Notes: generated from the sequence alone by a model not told the origin. A stretch of 64,000 nt of DNA from Phocaeicola barnesiae DSM 18169 = JCM 13652 (GCF_000374585.1 NZ_KB894647.1:124001-188000), one strand, 5' to 3'; positions 10,584 to 21,049 are shown, counted from the stretch's first letter. Numbers and translations: made by a program.

Positions 10584-11321
10584 TTGGCAGAAGGAAAGAC
10601 CTTCCGTCCTTATTCACGCTACCAGGAAGAAATGCTTCGTGGACGTAATGATTTCACCTTGCCCACTCCACCCGACGGACCTGTCATCGAGGATACCAAT
10701 GACCAACCTTGGTACGGTATGTACATGACCACTGCCGAAGTCAACCTCTATCTGGCAGAATTTGCCACCTATGGAGTGAACGGTTTACAAGACGCTTCCA
10801 CTTATTTCAACAAAGCCGTTAAAGCTTCAGTAGAAGAATACGACAGACTGGCCAGACTGAACAAAATACCTTACTATGGTACGACTTACGATTATGACAG
10901 CCACGAAAAAGCCATCGACCTGCAAAGTGGAGAAATAGAAACCATGATGTCGCATGAAGATTATCAGTTGACAGGAAACAAAGAACTTGACTTGGAAAAA
11001 ATCTTCATCCAGCAACTGTTGCACTTCACCTTCCAACCGGTAGACCAATTTGCAACGGGAAGACGTTCCGGGGTTCCTAAATTCAACTCCACAATCTGGC
11101 CACGCGAGGATTATTCCAGCAACAACATGCCTGCGGAATATTATCCACGTAGAACATCGGTAACAGACCCGTCTCCAACGGATTTGATGTATGACCAAAT
11201 TATCCAATCTTACGAAAACCAAGGTTTCTCAACAACCATGGGTAAAGGCATCTTGAATTCTGAAAGAATCTGGCAGGACGAAGGTGCTCCACAATGGGGA
11301 GAAGGACCTAAAATACCATAA
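10584..11321 (+). pseudogene. SusD-like protein, C-terminal part after the in-frame TGA
   Basis: This 245-residue stretch starts at the first ATG after the TGA at 10560 and is in the same frame as the upstream fragment. It carries the C-terminal SusD features: the ligand-facing region with PWYGMYMTTAEVNLYLAEFA, the helix IFIQQLLHFTFQPVDQFATGRR, and a terminal region rich in aromatic residues. On its own it has no signal peptide, so it could not reach the outer membrane as a separate protein. A terminator-like hairpin at 11348-11385 ends the susCD unit. Confidence 0.8.
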
Positions 11322-11347
11322 AAACACACCCTGAAACATAAAACCGG

Positions 11348-11385
11348 AACCGGAAGACTTGCCTACTGCATGCCTTCCGGTTTTT
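11348..11385 (+). terminator. Terminator of the susCD unit
   Basis: AACCGGAAG (11348-11356) pairs with CTTCCGGTT (11374-11382), followed by a run of T. It lies 26 bp past the susD stop. Confidence 0.7.
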
Positions 11386-11804
11386 ATTATACCTATACCC
11401 AAAGCCATGAATTCGACCAATTCCCGCTTTTCATCGACCAATCAGAAAATGCCGAATTTTCTGTTTCCGAACCGTCAAGATATGGTTTTAAAACGATAAG
11501 GCGTCTCTACCGGAAAATGCGTTACTTTGCAACAGAAGAATCAAACAGAGAAAAGCAATCGCCTGTCAGATTTTTCATACATGATTAGGGGATTGAATGT
11601 AATACTCCGTATACTATATAAGTAAAATAGTGCAATTTAAGGCAACATAATAATAAAGAGAGGTTTTAACATAGTTGATTTATTTTAAGTTAGAGAATAA
11701 ATCAGGGCCGGGAGACATGCTGGGAAGCAAGTCTCCCGGTTTCCCTTTCACCGTACCCACTCAGAAATTCAGCGAAAGTACGTCTATGCAACCGGAAGAT
11801 TCAT
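11386..11804. other. Intergenic stretch without a recognisable gene; contains a hairpin
   Basis: About 420 bp with no convincing reading frame. A TTACTTTG at 11521-11528 resembles a -7 box, and a strong hairpin, CCGGGAGAC (11708-11716) with GTCTCCCGG (11731-11739) followed by TTTCCCTTT, lies about 180 bp further on. Together they could bound a small RNA, but this is speculative. Confidence 0.3.
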
Positions 11805-11812
11805 TACTTTTG
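11805..11812 (+). promoter_or_regulatory. -7 promoter box of the GNAT gene
   Basis: TACTTTTG matches the Bacteroides -7 consensus TAnnTTTG and lies 28 bp before the start codon. The -33 element is not clear. Confidence 0.55.
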
Positions 11813-11840
11813 TCGCAATTTCAAAAATACTTCAACCTAT

Positions 11841-12332
11841 ATGATTACCCTCATCCGAAAAGCAATACCTACAGATTTGGACCGTCTCATGGAGATATTC
11901 TCCATCGCCCGTCGGTTCATGCAGACTACCGGCAATCCGAACCAATGGATCAACGGTTATCCGCAACGGGAGCTGATAGCTCAGGAAATTGAAGCAGACC
12001 ATTGTTATGCCGTAGAAAACGAATCAGGCATCATCATTGCCACTTTCTGTTTCATTCAAGGACCGGACCCTACCTATGCCTACATAGAAGACGGTCAATG
12101 GCCCAACGACCGTCCGTATTACGTCATTCATCGGTTAGCATCCGACGGTACCTGCCCGGGCATCGGAAAGTACTGTTTTGACTGGTGTTTCCAGCAGTTC
12201 CCCTGCCTGCGGGCGGACACCCATGCTGATAACAAAGTCATGCAGCATGTGCTTACAAAGAATGGCTTTACACGTTGCGGCATCATTTACGTATCCAACG
12301 GTACCCCCCGTATTGCCTATCAGAAAGACTGA
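11841..12332 (+). CDS. GNAT-family N-acetyltransferase
   Basis: A 163-residue soluble protein beginning MITLIRKAIPTDLDRLMEIF, typical of GNAT enzymes that move an acetyl group from acetyl-CoA to an amine. The C-terminal signature RADTHADNKVMQHVLTKNGF followed by CGIIYV matches the last GNAT motif, where the Asn and the NGF turn are conserved. The substrate cannot be told from sequence. The -7 box at 11805-11812 indicates its own promoter. Confidence 0.85.
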   Translation: MITLIRKAIPTDLDRLMEIFSIARRFMQTTGNPNQWINGYPQRELIAQEIEADHCYAVENESGIIIATFCFIQGPDPTYAYIEDGQWPNDRPYYVIHRLASDGTCPGIGKYCFDWCFQQFPCLRADTHADNKVMQHVLTKNGFTRCGIIYVSNGTPRIAYQKD

Positions 12333-12402
12333 ACATTCAGCGTATTTTGACAGAATGCCGGGTTTTATGCCTGGCGTTTCGGCTTTTCCCGGTAATTTTT
12401 TG

Positions 12403-12410
12403 TATCTTTG
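12403..12410 (+). promoter_or_regulatory. -7 promoter box of the ABC-F gene
   Basis: TATCTTTG matches TAnnTTTG and lies 41 bp upstream of the ABC-F start. The -33 region is AT-rich but not a clear TTTG. Confidence 0.55.
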
Positions 12411-12436
12411 CCACGCAATTCAGCATAACAAACTAA

Positions 12437-14074
<1,638 letters not shown>

Positions 14075-14084
14075 TGATATTTTA

Positions 14085-14561
14085 TCAAAGAAATTCACTA
14101 CCGAACGATAAGGGGAGCAAGTCTTTTGTTCCCCTTATTTCGTAAATGTCATGCAGGCTGTAAAGCAGAATCCGCATCGGACGCTTGAAACGTTCCTCGG
14201 TTTCCAGCATCACTTGTCGGCAGGCACCACAGGGAGGAATGGGTGACTCCAGAAAACCTTGTTCATTTTTTGCGGCAATAGCCAACGTTTCTACCGCCTC
14301 CTCCGGATAACGGGAGTTGGCATAAAACAACGTGGTACGTTCGGCACAAAGCCCCGATGGATAGGCCGCATTTTCCTGATTGGAACCCGTCACTATCGTT
14401 CCACTCTGTAAACAGACCGCGGCTCCAACAGAAAATTTGGAATATGGAGAATAACTGCGGCGGGTTGCATCAATGGCTGCATCCATCAGTTCACGGTCTG
14501 CTTCGTTCAGTTCTTCATACCGATAAGCCCGGATACGGATATTCAGTTCTATTTCTTTCAT
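14085..14561 (-). CDS. cdd: Cytidine deaminase
   Basis: A 158-residue enzyme that deaminates cytidine and deoxycytidine to uridine forms in pyrimidine salvage. The zinc-site motifs are clear: CAER (Cys ligand and catalytic Glu) and PCGACRQ (two Cys ligands), with the family N-terminal SPYSKFSVGAA. The start is ATG 14561, followed by a 178-bp gap to the divergent LysM gene. A 13-bp-stem hairpin (14108-14138) lies inside its last codons, between the convergent genes. Confidence 0.95.
   Translation of the reverse strand: MKEIELNIRIRAYRYEELNEADRELMDAAIDATRRSYSPYSKFSVGAAVCLQSGTIVTGSNQENAAYPSGLCAERTTLFYANSRYPEEAVETLAIAAKNEQGFLESPIPPCGACRQVMLETEERFKRPMRILLYSLHDIYEIRGTKDLLPLSFGSEFL
14108..14138. terminator. 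Bidirectional hairpin embedded in the cdd 3' end
   Basis: ATAAGGGGAGCAA (14108-14120) pairs with TTGTTCCCCTTAT (14126-14138), 13 bp with one G-T pair and a 5-nt loop. It lies within the last 18 codons of cdd and 34 bp after the ABC-F stop, so the ABC-F terminator appears to be built from cdd coding sequence. Confidence 0.6.
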
Positions 14562-14703
14562 AAAAAGTCAAACAATTGGTTCATGAACAAATCTACTGAA
14601 AAAATCAGAAACATCCTATCTCCTACCCACCGAACTTCTGCCGTTTTCCTGCAAAAAGCTATAATTTTAAAGTTCTTTTACCCTTTCCATCAATGAATCT
14701 TTT

Positions 14704-14711
14704 TATCTTTG
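14704..14711 (+). promoter_or_regulatory. -7 promoter box of the LysM glucosaminidase gene
   Basis: TATCTTTG, 28 bp upstream of the start codon, matches TAnnTTTG. The -33 element is weak. Confidence 0.55.
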
Positions 14712-14739
14712 TCGGATATTGTAAGTCTATAGAAAGAAA

Positions 14740-15630
14740 ATGAAACGATACCTCATCTTATTTGGAATACTCTGCCTGCTAGGAAACATACTGACTGTTT
14801 CCGCCCAACGAAGGAACCAGGCATACGAAGAATACATCCACAAATATCGGGAACTGGCCATCCATGAAATGAAGCGTTACCGGATTCCAGCCAGTATCAC
14901 CCTTGCCCAGGGGTTGTTGGAGTCGGGCGCCGGAAAAAGTACATTGGCCCGCAAATCGAACAATCATTTCGGCATCAAATGCGGAAGTGGCTGGAATGGA
15001 AAGAGAGCCTATCACACCGACGACGCTCCGAATGAATGTTTCCGTGCCTACAAGCACCCGAAAGATTCTTACGAAGACCACTCCAAATTTCTGCGTACCA
15101 AAACCCGCTACGCCTTTCTGTTCGAACTGAAAGTAACTGACTACAAAGGCTGGGCACGCGGACTGAAAAAAGCCGGATATGCTACTGACCCCAGATATGC
15201 CAACCGACTGATTGACATCATCGAACTGTACGATCTGTATGAATACGACCAGAAAGGGAAGAAAGACTGGATGAAAGGAGTCACTAATCCGCATCAACCC
15301 TACCTGGCCAATGACTTGCTGTACATCATTGCCCGCGAGGGAGATACCTTCAAATCCATCGCCAAAGAATTCGACCTCAGCAAGAAAAAGGTACGTACCT
15401 TCAACGAGCTGCCCAAAGACTACGAGTTCTCCGGTGGTGAAGTGGTTTACCTGGAAGAAAAGCACAAACATGCCACGAACGGATTCATCAGCTGCAAGGT
15501 TTATCCGGGAGATTCCATGTATACCATTGCCCAACGATATGGTGTAAAACTGAAATACCTGTACCGGTTGAACGATATGAAACCGGAAGACGGAGTACCT
15601 CCGGTAGGATCCATTATTTGGTTGCAATAA
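14740..15630 (+). CDS. Secreted glucosaminidase-domain protein with two LysM repeats
   Basis: A 296-residue exported peptidoglycan hydrolase candidate. Signal peptide residues 1-22 (ends VSAQ). The glucosaminidase (FlgJ/LytG-like, PF01832 type) domain covers about 28-165 and includes the catalytic Glu in ITLAQGLLESGAGKS and the substrate strand NNHFGIKC. Two LysM-type peptidoglycan-binding repeats follow at about 195-240 (YIIAREGDTFKSIAKEFDLS) and 252-296 (CKVYPGDSMYTIAQRYGV). Expected to cleave beta-N-acetylglucosamine linkages in the wall during growth or division. It converges with rlmH. Confidence 0.9.
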   Translation: MKRYLILFGILCLLGNILTVSAQRRNQAYEEYIHKYRELAIHEMKRYRIPASITLAQGLLESGAGKSTLARKSNNHFGIKCGSGWNGKRAYHTDDAPNECFRAYKHPKDSYEDHSKFLRTKTRYAFLFELKVTDYKGWARGLKKAGYATDPRYANRLIDIIELYDLYEYDQKGKKDWMKGVTNPHQPYLANDLLYIIAREGDTFKSIAKEFDLSKKKVRTFNELPKDYEFSGGEVVYLEEKHKHATNGFISCKVYPGDSMYTIAQRYGVKLKYLYRLNDMKPEDGVPPVGSIIWLQ

Positions 15631-15648
15631 ACCGGAAGAATCCGATAG

Positions 15649-15679
15649 CGGCCCTTGTCACTCGTGGTGGTAAGGGCCG
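15649..15679. terminator. Hairpin between the LysM gene and rlmH, overlapping the rlmH stop
   Basis: CGGCCCTT (15649-15656) pairs with AAGGGCCG (15672-15679). The right arm is formed by rlmH codons for NGPY, so the terminator of the LysM gene again overlaps the end of the convergent gene. Confidence 0.55.
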
Positions 15680-16131
15680 TTGTTCAATATGGTAAAAGCC
15701 CGATACAACTGCTCCACGAAAATCAGCCGTACCATCTGATGCGAGAAAGTCATCTTGGACAGTGAGATCTTATCCTGCGCAGCGGCATACACAGCCGGAG
15801 CAAAACCGTAAGGTCCGCCGATAACAAATACCAGCCGCTTGTTGACGGTATGCATCTTCCGCTCTATCCAGTCGGCAAACTCAACCGAACGGAATTCTTT
15901 TCCGTGCTCATCCAGCAAGACCACCACATCACCCGGCTGGAGCGCCTTCAGAATCAGTTCTCCTTCCTTTTCCTTCTGCTGGTCCATGCTGAGACTTTTG
16001 GTATTCTTCAGTTCCGGTATTACTTCCATGTCGAAAGACGTATAATGTTTGGTACGCTCCACATAGTCATTGATGGCTGTAATGTAATGTTTCTCAACGG
16101 TCCGTCCTACGACGAGTAATGTAAATTTCAT
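15658..16131 (-). CDS. rlmH: 23S rRNA (pseudouridine1915-N3)-methyltransferase RlmH
   Basis: A 157-residue SPOUT methyltransferase that methylates pseudouridine 1915 in helix 69 of 23S rRNA using S-adenosylmethionine. The family motifs are present: LLDEHGKEFRSVEFADWI, FVIGGPYGF (SAM-binding knot), LSKMTFSHQMVRLIFVEQLYRAF and the C-terminal HHE. Length and ends match the family. It is divergent from nadC with overlapping promoters. Confidence 0.97.
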   Translation of the reverse strand: MKFTLLVVGRTVEKHYITAINDYVERTKHYTSFDMEVIPELKNTKSLSMDQQKEKEGELILKALQPGDVVVLLDEHGKEFRSVEFADWIERKMHTVNKRLVFVIGGPYGFAPAVYAAAQDKISLSKMTFSHQMVRLIFVEQLYRAFTILNNGPYHHE

Positions 16132-16164
16132 GCTTCTTTTTCGTTTGTTTTAACAACGGTTCTT

Positions 16165-16195
16165 TTTGCAAAGATACGAATAATCCTTACCTTTG
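16165..16195 (+). promoter_or_regulatory. nadC promoter
   Basis: TTTG (16165-16168), a 19-bp spacer, then TACCTTTG (16188-16195): a full match to the Bacteroides primary-sigma consensus. Because the -7 box covers 16193, the upstream in-frame ATG there cannot be the start, which supports ATG 16241. Confidence 0.8.
16169..16176 (-). promoter_or_regulatory. rlmH -7 promoter box
   Basis: On the minus strand CAAAGATA reads TATCTTTG, a -7 box 37 bp before the rlmH start. It abuts the nadC -33 element, so the two divergent promoters overlap. Confidence 0.6.
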
Positions 16196-16240
16196 TTGCA
16201 TATTCATGAATGGAATCAAACTAATTTATCATACAGGAAA

Positions 16241-17095
16241 ATGGACGAAAAAGTTGTTAAAGATTTAATTGATCGCCTGATTGACCTTTCTTTTGCTGAA
16301 GATATAGGCGATGGCGACCATACTACGTTGTCTTGCATCCCTGCCGATGCCATGGGCAAGTCAAAACTGCTGATTAAGGAAGAAGGTATTCTGGCTGGAA
16401 TCGAAGTGGCCAAAGAAGTCTTCCGCCGTTTCGACCCGGGAATGAAGGTCACAGTCTACATCAACGACGGCGCACACGTTAAACCGGGCGATGTAGCCAT
16501 GGTAGTAGAAGGTAAAATCCAGTCTCTGCTGCAGACTGAACGTCTGATGCTGAACATCATGCAGCGTATGAGCGGTATCGCTACCATGACCAACCGCTAT
16601 GTAAAGCGTCTGGAAGGAACCCGTACCCGTGTACTCGATACCCGCAAGACTACTCCGGGCATGCGTATTCTGGAAAAGATGGCTGTAAAGATCGGTGGCG
16701 GTGTCAATCACCGTATCGGCCTGTTCGACATGATTCTGCTGAAAGACAACCACGTGGATTTCGCCGGCGGTATTGACAAGGCTATCCTCCGTGCCAAAGA
16801 ATACTGTAAGGAAAAAGGCAAGGACCTGAAGATTGAAATCGAAGTCCGTAACTTCGACGAACTGCAGCAGGTACTCGACCTGGGTGGCGTAGACCGCATC
16901 ATGCTCGACAACTTCACTCCGGAAAATACCCGCAAGGCCGTTGAAATGGTTGGTGGACGCTACGAAATCGAGTCTTCCGGAGGTATCACCTACGATACAC
17001 TGCGCGACTATGCCGAATGCGGCGTAGACTTCATTTCTGTAGGAGCTCTGACCCACTCTGTCAAAGGACTGGATATGAGTTTCAAGGCTTGCTGA
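16241..17095 (+). CDS. nadC: Nicotinate-nucleotide pyrophosphorylase (carboxylating)
   Basis: A 284-residue quinolinate phosphoribosyltransferase: quinolinate plus PRPP gives nicotinate mononucleotide, CO2 and PPi in de novo NAD synthesis. Motifs: EDIGDGDHTT at the N-terminus, the Arg/Lys-rich active site TRKTTPGMRILEKMAVKIGGG, LLKDNH, EIEVRN, and ESSGGIT for phosphate binding. The start is ATG 16241 (MDEKVVKDL); an upstream in-frame ATG at 16193 lies in the -7 box. nadA and nadB are not in the window. A terminator follows at 17131-17179. Confidence 0.96.
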   Translation: MDEKVVKDLIDRLIDLSFAEDIGDGDHTTLSCIPADAMGKSKLLIKEEGILAGIEVAKEVFRRFDPGMKVTVYINDGAHVKPGDVAMVVEGKIQSLLQTERLMLNIMQRMSGIATMTNRYVKRLEGTRTRVLDTRKTTPGMRILEKMAVKIGGGVNHRIGLFDMILLKDNHVDFAGGIDKAILRAKEYCKEKGKDLKIEIEVRNFDELQQVLDLGGVDRIMLDNFTPENTRKAVEMVGGRYEIESSGGITYDTLRDYAECGVDFISVGALTHSVKGLDMSFKAC

Positions 17096-17130
17096 TAATC
17101 ATTGAGTGATCCTCATATAACCATATAAAG

Positions 17131-17179
17131 CGCACGGGTTCCGTAAAGTGATATCATTTTGGGATACCGTGCGTTTTTT
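17131..17179 (+). terminator. nadC terminator
   Basis: CGCACGG (17131-17137) pairs with CCGTGCG (17167-17173), followed by six T. Confidence 0.7.
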
Positions 17180-17204
17180 CAAATCAACAGAAAGGTAAAA
17201 GGAA

Positions 17205-17813
17205 ATGTTTGTAAAAAGATTAGGCAAGGCAGGGTTGGTAGCCTGCATATTGTGTGCCGGAGCTACTTCAGCCCAGGCACAGGATTGGAAATCGATTCTT
17301 TCAGGAATCGCAAATACAGTGACAGAAAAAGTAACCGGAGTAAGCACCTTTTCTCTGGAAGGAACCTGGACGTATGCCGGTCCGGACTGTAAATTCGAAA
17401 GTGATAATGTGCTGGCCAAAGTAGGTAGCGAAATTGCCGCACAGAAAGTGGAGACAGAAATAACAAATATCCTGTCGAAAATCGGATTCAAGGAAGGAGT
17501 CACCTACACGTTCAATGCGGACGGCACCTATAGCTCTACCGTCAACGGACGTACCACACAAGGTACCTATACCTACGATTCGGAGACCAATGAACTGGCC
17601 TTAAAGACAAAATTAGGCTATACATTCAATGCGACCGTATCCAAGTCCATCGAAAATTCCAACAAGATAAGTCTGCTGTTCAATGCCGACAAACTGATGT
17701 CGCTGGCACAGACAGTTTCCAGCGCATTGAAAAGCTCAGCCACCAGTACCCTCTCCACTATCCTGGGGCAGTATGACGGAATGAAAATCGGATTCGAGTT
17801 GACCAAACAATGA
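17205..17813 (+). CDS. Exported lipocalin-like DUF4923 family protein
   Basis: A 202-residue protein with a signal peptide (residues 1-25, cleavage after AQA). The body has a repeated beta-rich pattern, LEGTWTYAGPDCKFESDN then VTYTFNADGTYSSTVNGRTTQGTYTYDS, which matches the Bacteroidales DUF4923 (lipocalin-like) family as I know it. Its function is unknown; the likely location is the periplasm or outer membrane. A bidirectional hairpin separates it from clpB. Confidence 0.75.
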   Translation: MFVKRLGKAGLVACILCAGATSAQAQDWKSILSGIANTVTEKVTGVSTFSLEGTWTYAGPDCKFESDNVLAKVGSEIAAQKVETEITNILSKIGFKEGVTYTFNADGTYSSTVNGRTTQGTYTYDSETNELALKTKLGYTFNATVSKSIENSNKISLLFNADKLMSLAQTVSSALKSSATSTLSTILGQYDGMKIGFELTKQ

Positions 17814-17867
17814 TAATTGACAATTAACAGTTAACAGCCAGTACCTGGTCAACAACCTTATAAAACA

Positions 17868-17904
17868 AAACGGAGCCTCATCCCTTGCGGGAGAGACTCC
17901 GTTT
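17868..17904. terminator. Bidirectional terminator between the DUF4923 gene and clpB
   Basis: AAACGGAG (17868-17875) pairs with CTCCGTTT (17897-17904); A-run on the left and T-run on the right allow use in both directions. Confidence 0.7.
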
Positions 17905-17923
17905 CTATTTGTAGCAATTGTGG

Positions 17924-20512
17924 TTAGTTTCTGAATTGCAGAACTCCATTCTGGCAATCTACGATAATCGGTTTGCTGCGTTCTACTTCCTGTGCCAACA
18001 ACTTCTTCGACAAGTCATTCAGCAAGTAACGCTGGATGGCACGTTTTACCGGACGGGCACCGAATTCCGGATCGTAACCGGCTGTTGCCAAAAAGTCGTA
18101 TGCACTGTCAGTCAGCTGCAAGGTAACACCGTTATCGGCCAACATCCGCTGGATGCCGTTGATTTGCAGACGGACAATCTGATTAATCTGTTCCTTATCC
18201 AACGGCAGGAACATGATCGTTTCATCGATACGGTTCAAGAACTCCGGACGGATGGTCTTCTTCAGCATGTTCATCACTTCATTCTTGGTTTCTTCCACGA
18301 TTGCATCGTGATTAGAGTCTGTCATCTTTTCAAACTGACTCTGGATGTAAGCGCTACCCAAGTTAGACGTCATGATGATGATGGTATTCTTGAAGTTGAC
18401 CGTACGTCCCTTGTTATCCGTCAACCGGCCGTCGTCCAGTACCTGCAACAAGATGTTGAATACATCCGGGTGCGCCTTCTCGATTTCATCGAAAAGCACT
18501 ACTGAATACGGTTTCCGTCTGACGGCTTCGGTCAGCTGTCCACCTTCATCGTAACCGACGTATCCCGGAGGGGCACCAATCAGTCGGGAAACGGTATGTT
18601 TCTCCTGGTACTCACTCATATCGATACGGGTCATCAATGTTTCATCATCAAACAGGTATTCAGCCAAGGCCTTGGCCAACTCGGTCTTACCGACACCGGT
18701 CGTACCCAGGAAGATGAATGAACCGATCGGACGTTTCGGATCCTGCAGACCGGCACGGCTCCGACGTACGGCATCTGCCACAGCCTGAATGGCCTCGTCC
18801 TGACCGATGACACGCAGGTGAAGTTCGTCTTCCAGATGAAGCAGCTTGTCACGTTCGCTCTGCAGCATCTTGCTTACCGGAATACCGGTCCAACGTGATA
18901 CCACATCGGCGATGTCTTCAGCCGTCACTTCCTCCTTAATCATGGCACTGTCGCCCTGTTTCTGTTTCAGGTCGGCCTGGATATCCTTGATTTCGTTCTC
19001 CAAAGCCTGCAGTCTGCCGTAACGGATTTCAGCCACCTTGCCATAGTCACCCTCACGTTCAGCCTTGTCGGCTTCAAACTTCAGGTGTTCTATTTCCTGC
19101 TTGTTCTGCTGAATCTTGTTCACCAGTTCCTTCTCACTCTGCCATTTGGCCTTGTAGGAAGTTTCCTGTTCCTTCAGTTCGGCAATCTCCTTGTTCAGCT
19201 TGTCCAGCTTTTCTTCATCTTTCTCACGCTTGATAGCCTCGCGTTCGATTTCCAACTGTTTCAGCCGTCTTTCGATTTCATCCAGCTCTTCCGGCAAAGA
19301 GTCACGTTCCATACGCAGTTTGGCAGCCGCTTCATCCATCAGGTCGATGGCCTTATCCGGCAAGAAACGTTCGGTAATGTAACGGTTACTCAATTCCACA
19401 GCCGCGATGATGGCCTCATCCTTGATACGTACCTGATGATGGTTCTCGTACCGTTCCTTCAGACCACGCAGGATAGAGATAGAGCTTAACGTATCCGGTT
19501 CGTTGACCATGACCGTCTGGAACCGACGTTCCAATGCCTTATCCTTCTCGAAGTATTTCTGATACTCGTCCAGGGTAGTGGCACCGATACTTCTCAGTTC
19601 ACCACGGGCCAAAGCCGGTTTCAGGATATTGGCGGCATCCATGGCTCCTTCGCCTTTTCCGGCACCTACCAGGGTGTGGATTTCATCGATGAACAGGATA
19701 ATGTTTCCGTCCGATTGAGTCACCTCGTTGATGACCGATTTCAGACGTTCCTCGAATTCACCTTTGTATTTGGCTCCGGCTACCAAGGCACCCATATCCA
19801 AAGAATACAGCTGCTTGTTCTTCAGATTCTCCGGTACATCGCCCCGAAGGATACGCTGTGCCAGCCCTTCTACAATGGCAGTCTTACCGGTACCCGGCTC
19901 ACCGATCAGAATCGGATTGTTCTTGGTACGACGGCTCAGAATCTGCAAGACCCGACGGATTTCTTCGTCACGGCCGATAACCGGGTCGAGCTTTCCGTTA
20001 CGGGCAGCTTCAATCAGGTTGATGGCATACTTGTTCAGTGACTGATAAGTATCTTCACTGGACTGTGAAGTGACCTTCTGTCCCTGACGTAACTCGTTGA
20101 TGGCAGCATGCAATCCCTTGTCCGTCATACCGGCATCCTTCAGGATGGTAGATACGGTAGATTTCACGTTCAGTAAGGCCAAGAGAATGGCTTCCAGTGA
20201 AACATACTCGTCGCCCAGCTCCTTCGAATAATCGACAGCTTTCTGCAAGACCTCATTGGCCTCCCGGCTCAGATACGGTTCACCGCCTGAAACCTTCGGC
20301 AACGAAGCGATCTGCTTGTCGAGCACTGTCGCAATCTGTTGTCCGTTCAGGCAGAGCTTCTGGAAGATGAAGTTGGTTACGTTTTCACCGACCTTCAGCA
20401 CACTTGCCAACAGATGTTCCGGCTCGATAGCCTGTTGTCCCTGGCGTTGTACCAAGTTGACAGCCTCTTGAACCGCTTCCTGCGATTTGATTGTAAAGTT
20501 GTTGAAATTCAT
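17924..20512 (-). CDS. clpB: ATP-dependent disaggregase ClpB
   Basis: An 862-residue Hsp100 chaperone that threads aggregated proteins through its hexameric pore together with DnaK. Domains: Clp N-domain repeats (1 to about 145), AAA1 with Walker [14 protein letters not shown] near 202, the coiled-coil middle domain (about 400-530, rich in E/K/Q), AAA2 with Walker [15 protein letters not shown] near 600, and the D2-small domain. Full length. The 5' untranslated region contains a palindrome, GGGAAGC-CT-GCTTCCC (20545-20560). Upstream, on the minus strand, TGGCA (20616-20620) is followed by TTTGA at sigma-54-like spacing. Its partner dnaK is at 42.5 kb. Confidence 0.98.
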   Translation of the reverse strand: MNFNNFTIKSQEAVQEAVNLVQRQGQQAIEPEHLLASVLKVGENVTNFIFQKLCLNGQQIATVLDKQIASLPKVSGGEPYLSREANEVLQKAVDYSKELGDEYVSLEAILLALLNVKSTVSTILKDAGMTDKGLHAAINELRQGQKVTSQSSEDTYQSLNKYAINLIEAARNGKLDPVIGRDEEIRRVLQILSRRTKNNPILIGEPGTGKTAIVEGLAQRILRGDVPENLKNKQLYSLDMGALVAGAKYKGEFEERLKSVINEVTQSDGNIILFIDEIHTLVGAGKGEGAMDAANILKPALARGELRSIGATTLDEYQKYFEKDKALERRFQTVMVNEPDTLSSISILRGLKERYENHHQVRIKDEAIIAAVELSNRYITERFLPDKAIDLMDEAAAKLRMERDSLPEELDEIERRLKQLEIEREAIKREKDEEKLDKLNKEIAELKEQETSYKAKWQSEKELVNKIQQNKQEIEHLKFEADKAEREGDYGKVAEIRYGRLQALENEIKDIQADLKQKQGDSAMIKEEVTAEDIADVVSRWTGIPVSKMLQSERDKLLHLEDELHLRVIGQDEAIQAVADAVRRSRAGLQDPKRPIGSFIFLGTTGVGKTELAKALAEYLFDDETLMTRIDMSEYQEKHTVSRLIGAPPGYVGYDEGGQLTEAVRRKPYSVVLFDEIEKAHPDVFNILLQVLDDGRLTDNKGRTVNFKNTIIIMTSNLGSAYIQSQFEKMTDSNHDAIVEETKNEVMNMLKKTIRPEFLNRIDETIMFLPLDKEQINQIVRLQINGIQRMLADNGVTLQLTDSAYDFLATAGYDPEFGARPVKRAIQRYLLNDLSKKLLAQEVERSKPIIVDCQNGVLQFRN

Positions 20513-20544
20513 ATAATGTCTCCTTTCTTATTTACGTTTTTAGG

Positions 20545-20560
20545 GGGAAGCCTGCTTCCC
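20545..20560 (-). other. Palindrome in the clpB 5' untranslated region
   Basis: GGGAAGC (20545-20551) and GCTTCCC (20554-20560) with a 2-bp centre, about 33 bp before the clpB start. It could fold in the leader RNA or bind a regulator. No CIRCE-type element was seen. Confidence 0.35.
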
Positions 20561-20746
20561 GATTCTCCGTGTTCCGGGGAGAGAAGCAAACTCGACTAAT
20601 AGTTATCAAATACTTTGCCAGAGTCAAAACAAATTATTTATATGTCTAATTGTCAGTAAGTTATCTTTACCCCATGAAATTTTGTCCGGATAAGGAACAA
20701 AATGGCAGTTTACGCGAATCTTTCCTTCTGCGGATGGGTATTCTTA

Positions 20747-20816
20747 CTTTTTCTTTTGGACGGCCAAAAGAAAAAACTAACAAAAAGAAAAACCGCCGCC
20801 TCAAAACTAAGGCCGG
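20747..20816. repeat. Short copy of a Bacteroidales intergenic palindromic repeat
   Basis: CTTTTTCTTTTGG (20747-20759), ACGG, CCAAAAGAAAAA (20764-20775) form a long hairpin. It is followed by AAAAAGAAAAACCGCCG and TCAAAACTAAGGCCGG (20801-20816). The same blocks occur at 24741-24920, where about 110 bp of nested hairpins lie between the last two. This copy looks like an internal deletion form. Confidence 0.7.
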
Positions 20817-20905
20817 ATTCTTTATCAACTGACCAGGAACTCAAACACAGGTTCCTCAATTAACTCCAATTACCAAACACATGAAACAAAGAACCGACCT
20901 TGTAG

Positions 20906-20924
20906 GGGCGAGGTCTGCTCGCCC
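20906..20924. repeat. GC-rich inverted repeat GGGCGAG/CTCGCCC
   Basis: GGGCGAG (20906-20912) and CTCGCCC (20918-20924) with a 5-nt loop, preceded by TTGTAG. This type of GTAGGGGCGA...TCGCCC element is common as dispersed repeats in many bacteria. The rest of 20513-21017 holds AT-rich sequence and no gene. Confidence 0.5.
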
Positions 20925-21017
20925 GAATACACACAGTCCAGTCAAATTAGTAAACTAGACACTAGATACTACAAATCTGTTTTAACTTTTAATTTTTAAC
21001 TTTTAATGATTCCAGTA

Positions 21018-21049
21018 TTTGGGGAGGAAAAGTTTAGTTTGTATCTTTA
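21018..21049 (+). promoter_or_regulatory. Promoter of the 21070 gene
   Basis: TTTG (21018-21021), 20-bp spacer, TATCTTTA (21042-21049), one base from the -7 consensus. It places transcription start just ahead of ATG 21070. Confidence 0.65.

Noticed and set aside
11370..11588. A 72-codon frame after susD
   Set aside because: It begins inside the susCD terminator, has no promoter or family resemblance and unusual composition.
14779..15627. A 282-codon open frame opposite the LysM glucosaminidase gene
   Set aside because: The plus-strand protein has a signal peptide, catalytic domain and two LysM repeats; the antisense translation has none.
16193..16240. nadC start at the upstream ATG 16193
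   Set aside because: This ATG lies in the -7 promoter box TACCTTTG (16188-16195), so it would not be transcribed; ATG 16241 fits the family.
16361..17056. A 231-codon frame opposite nadC
   Set aside because: nadC is a certain match; the antisense frame has no motif, start context or promoter.
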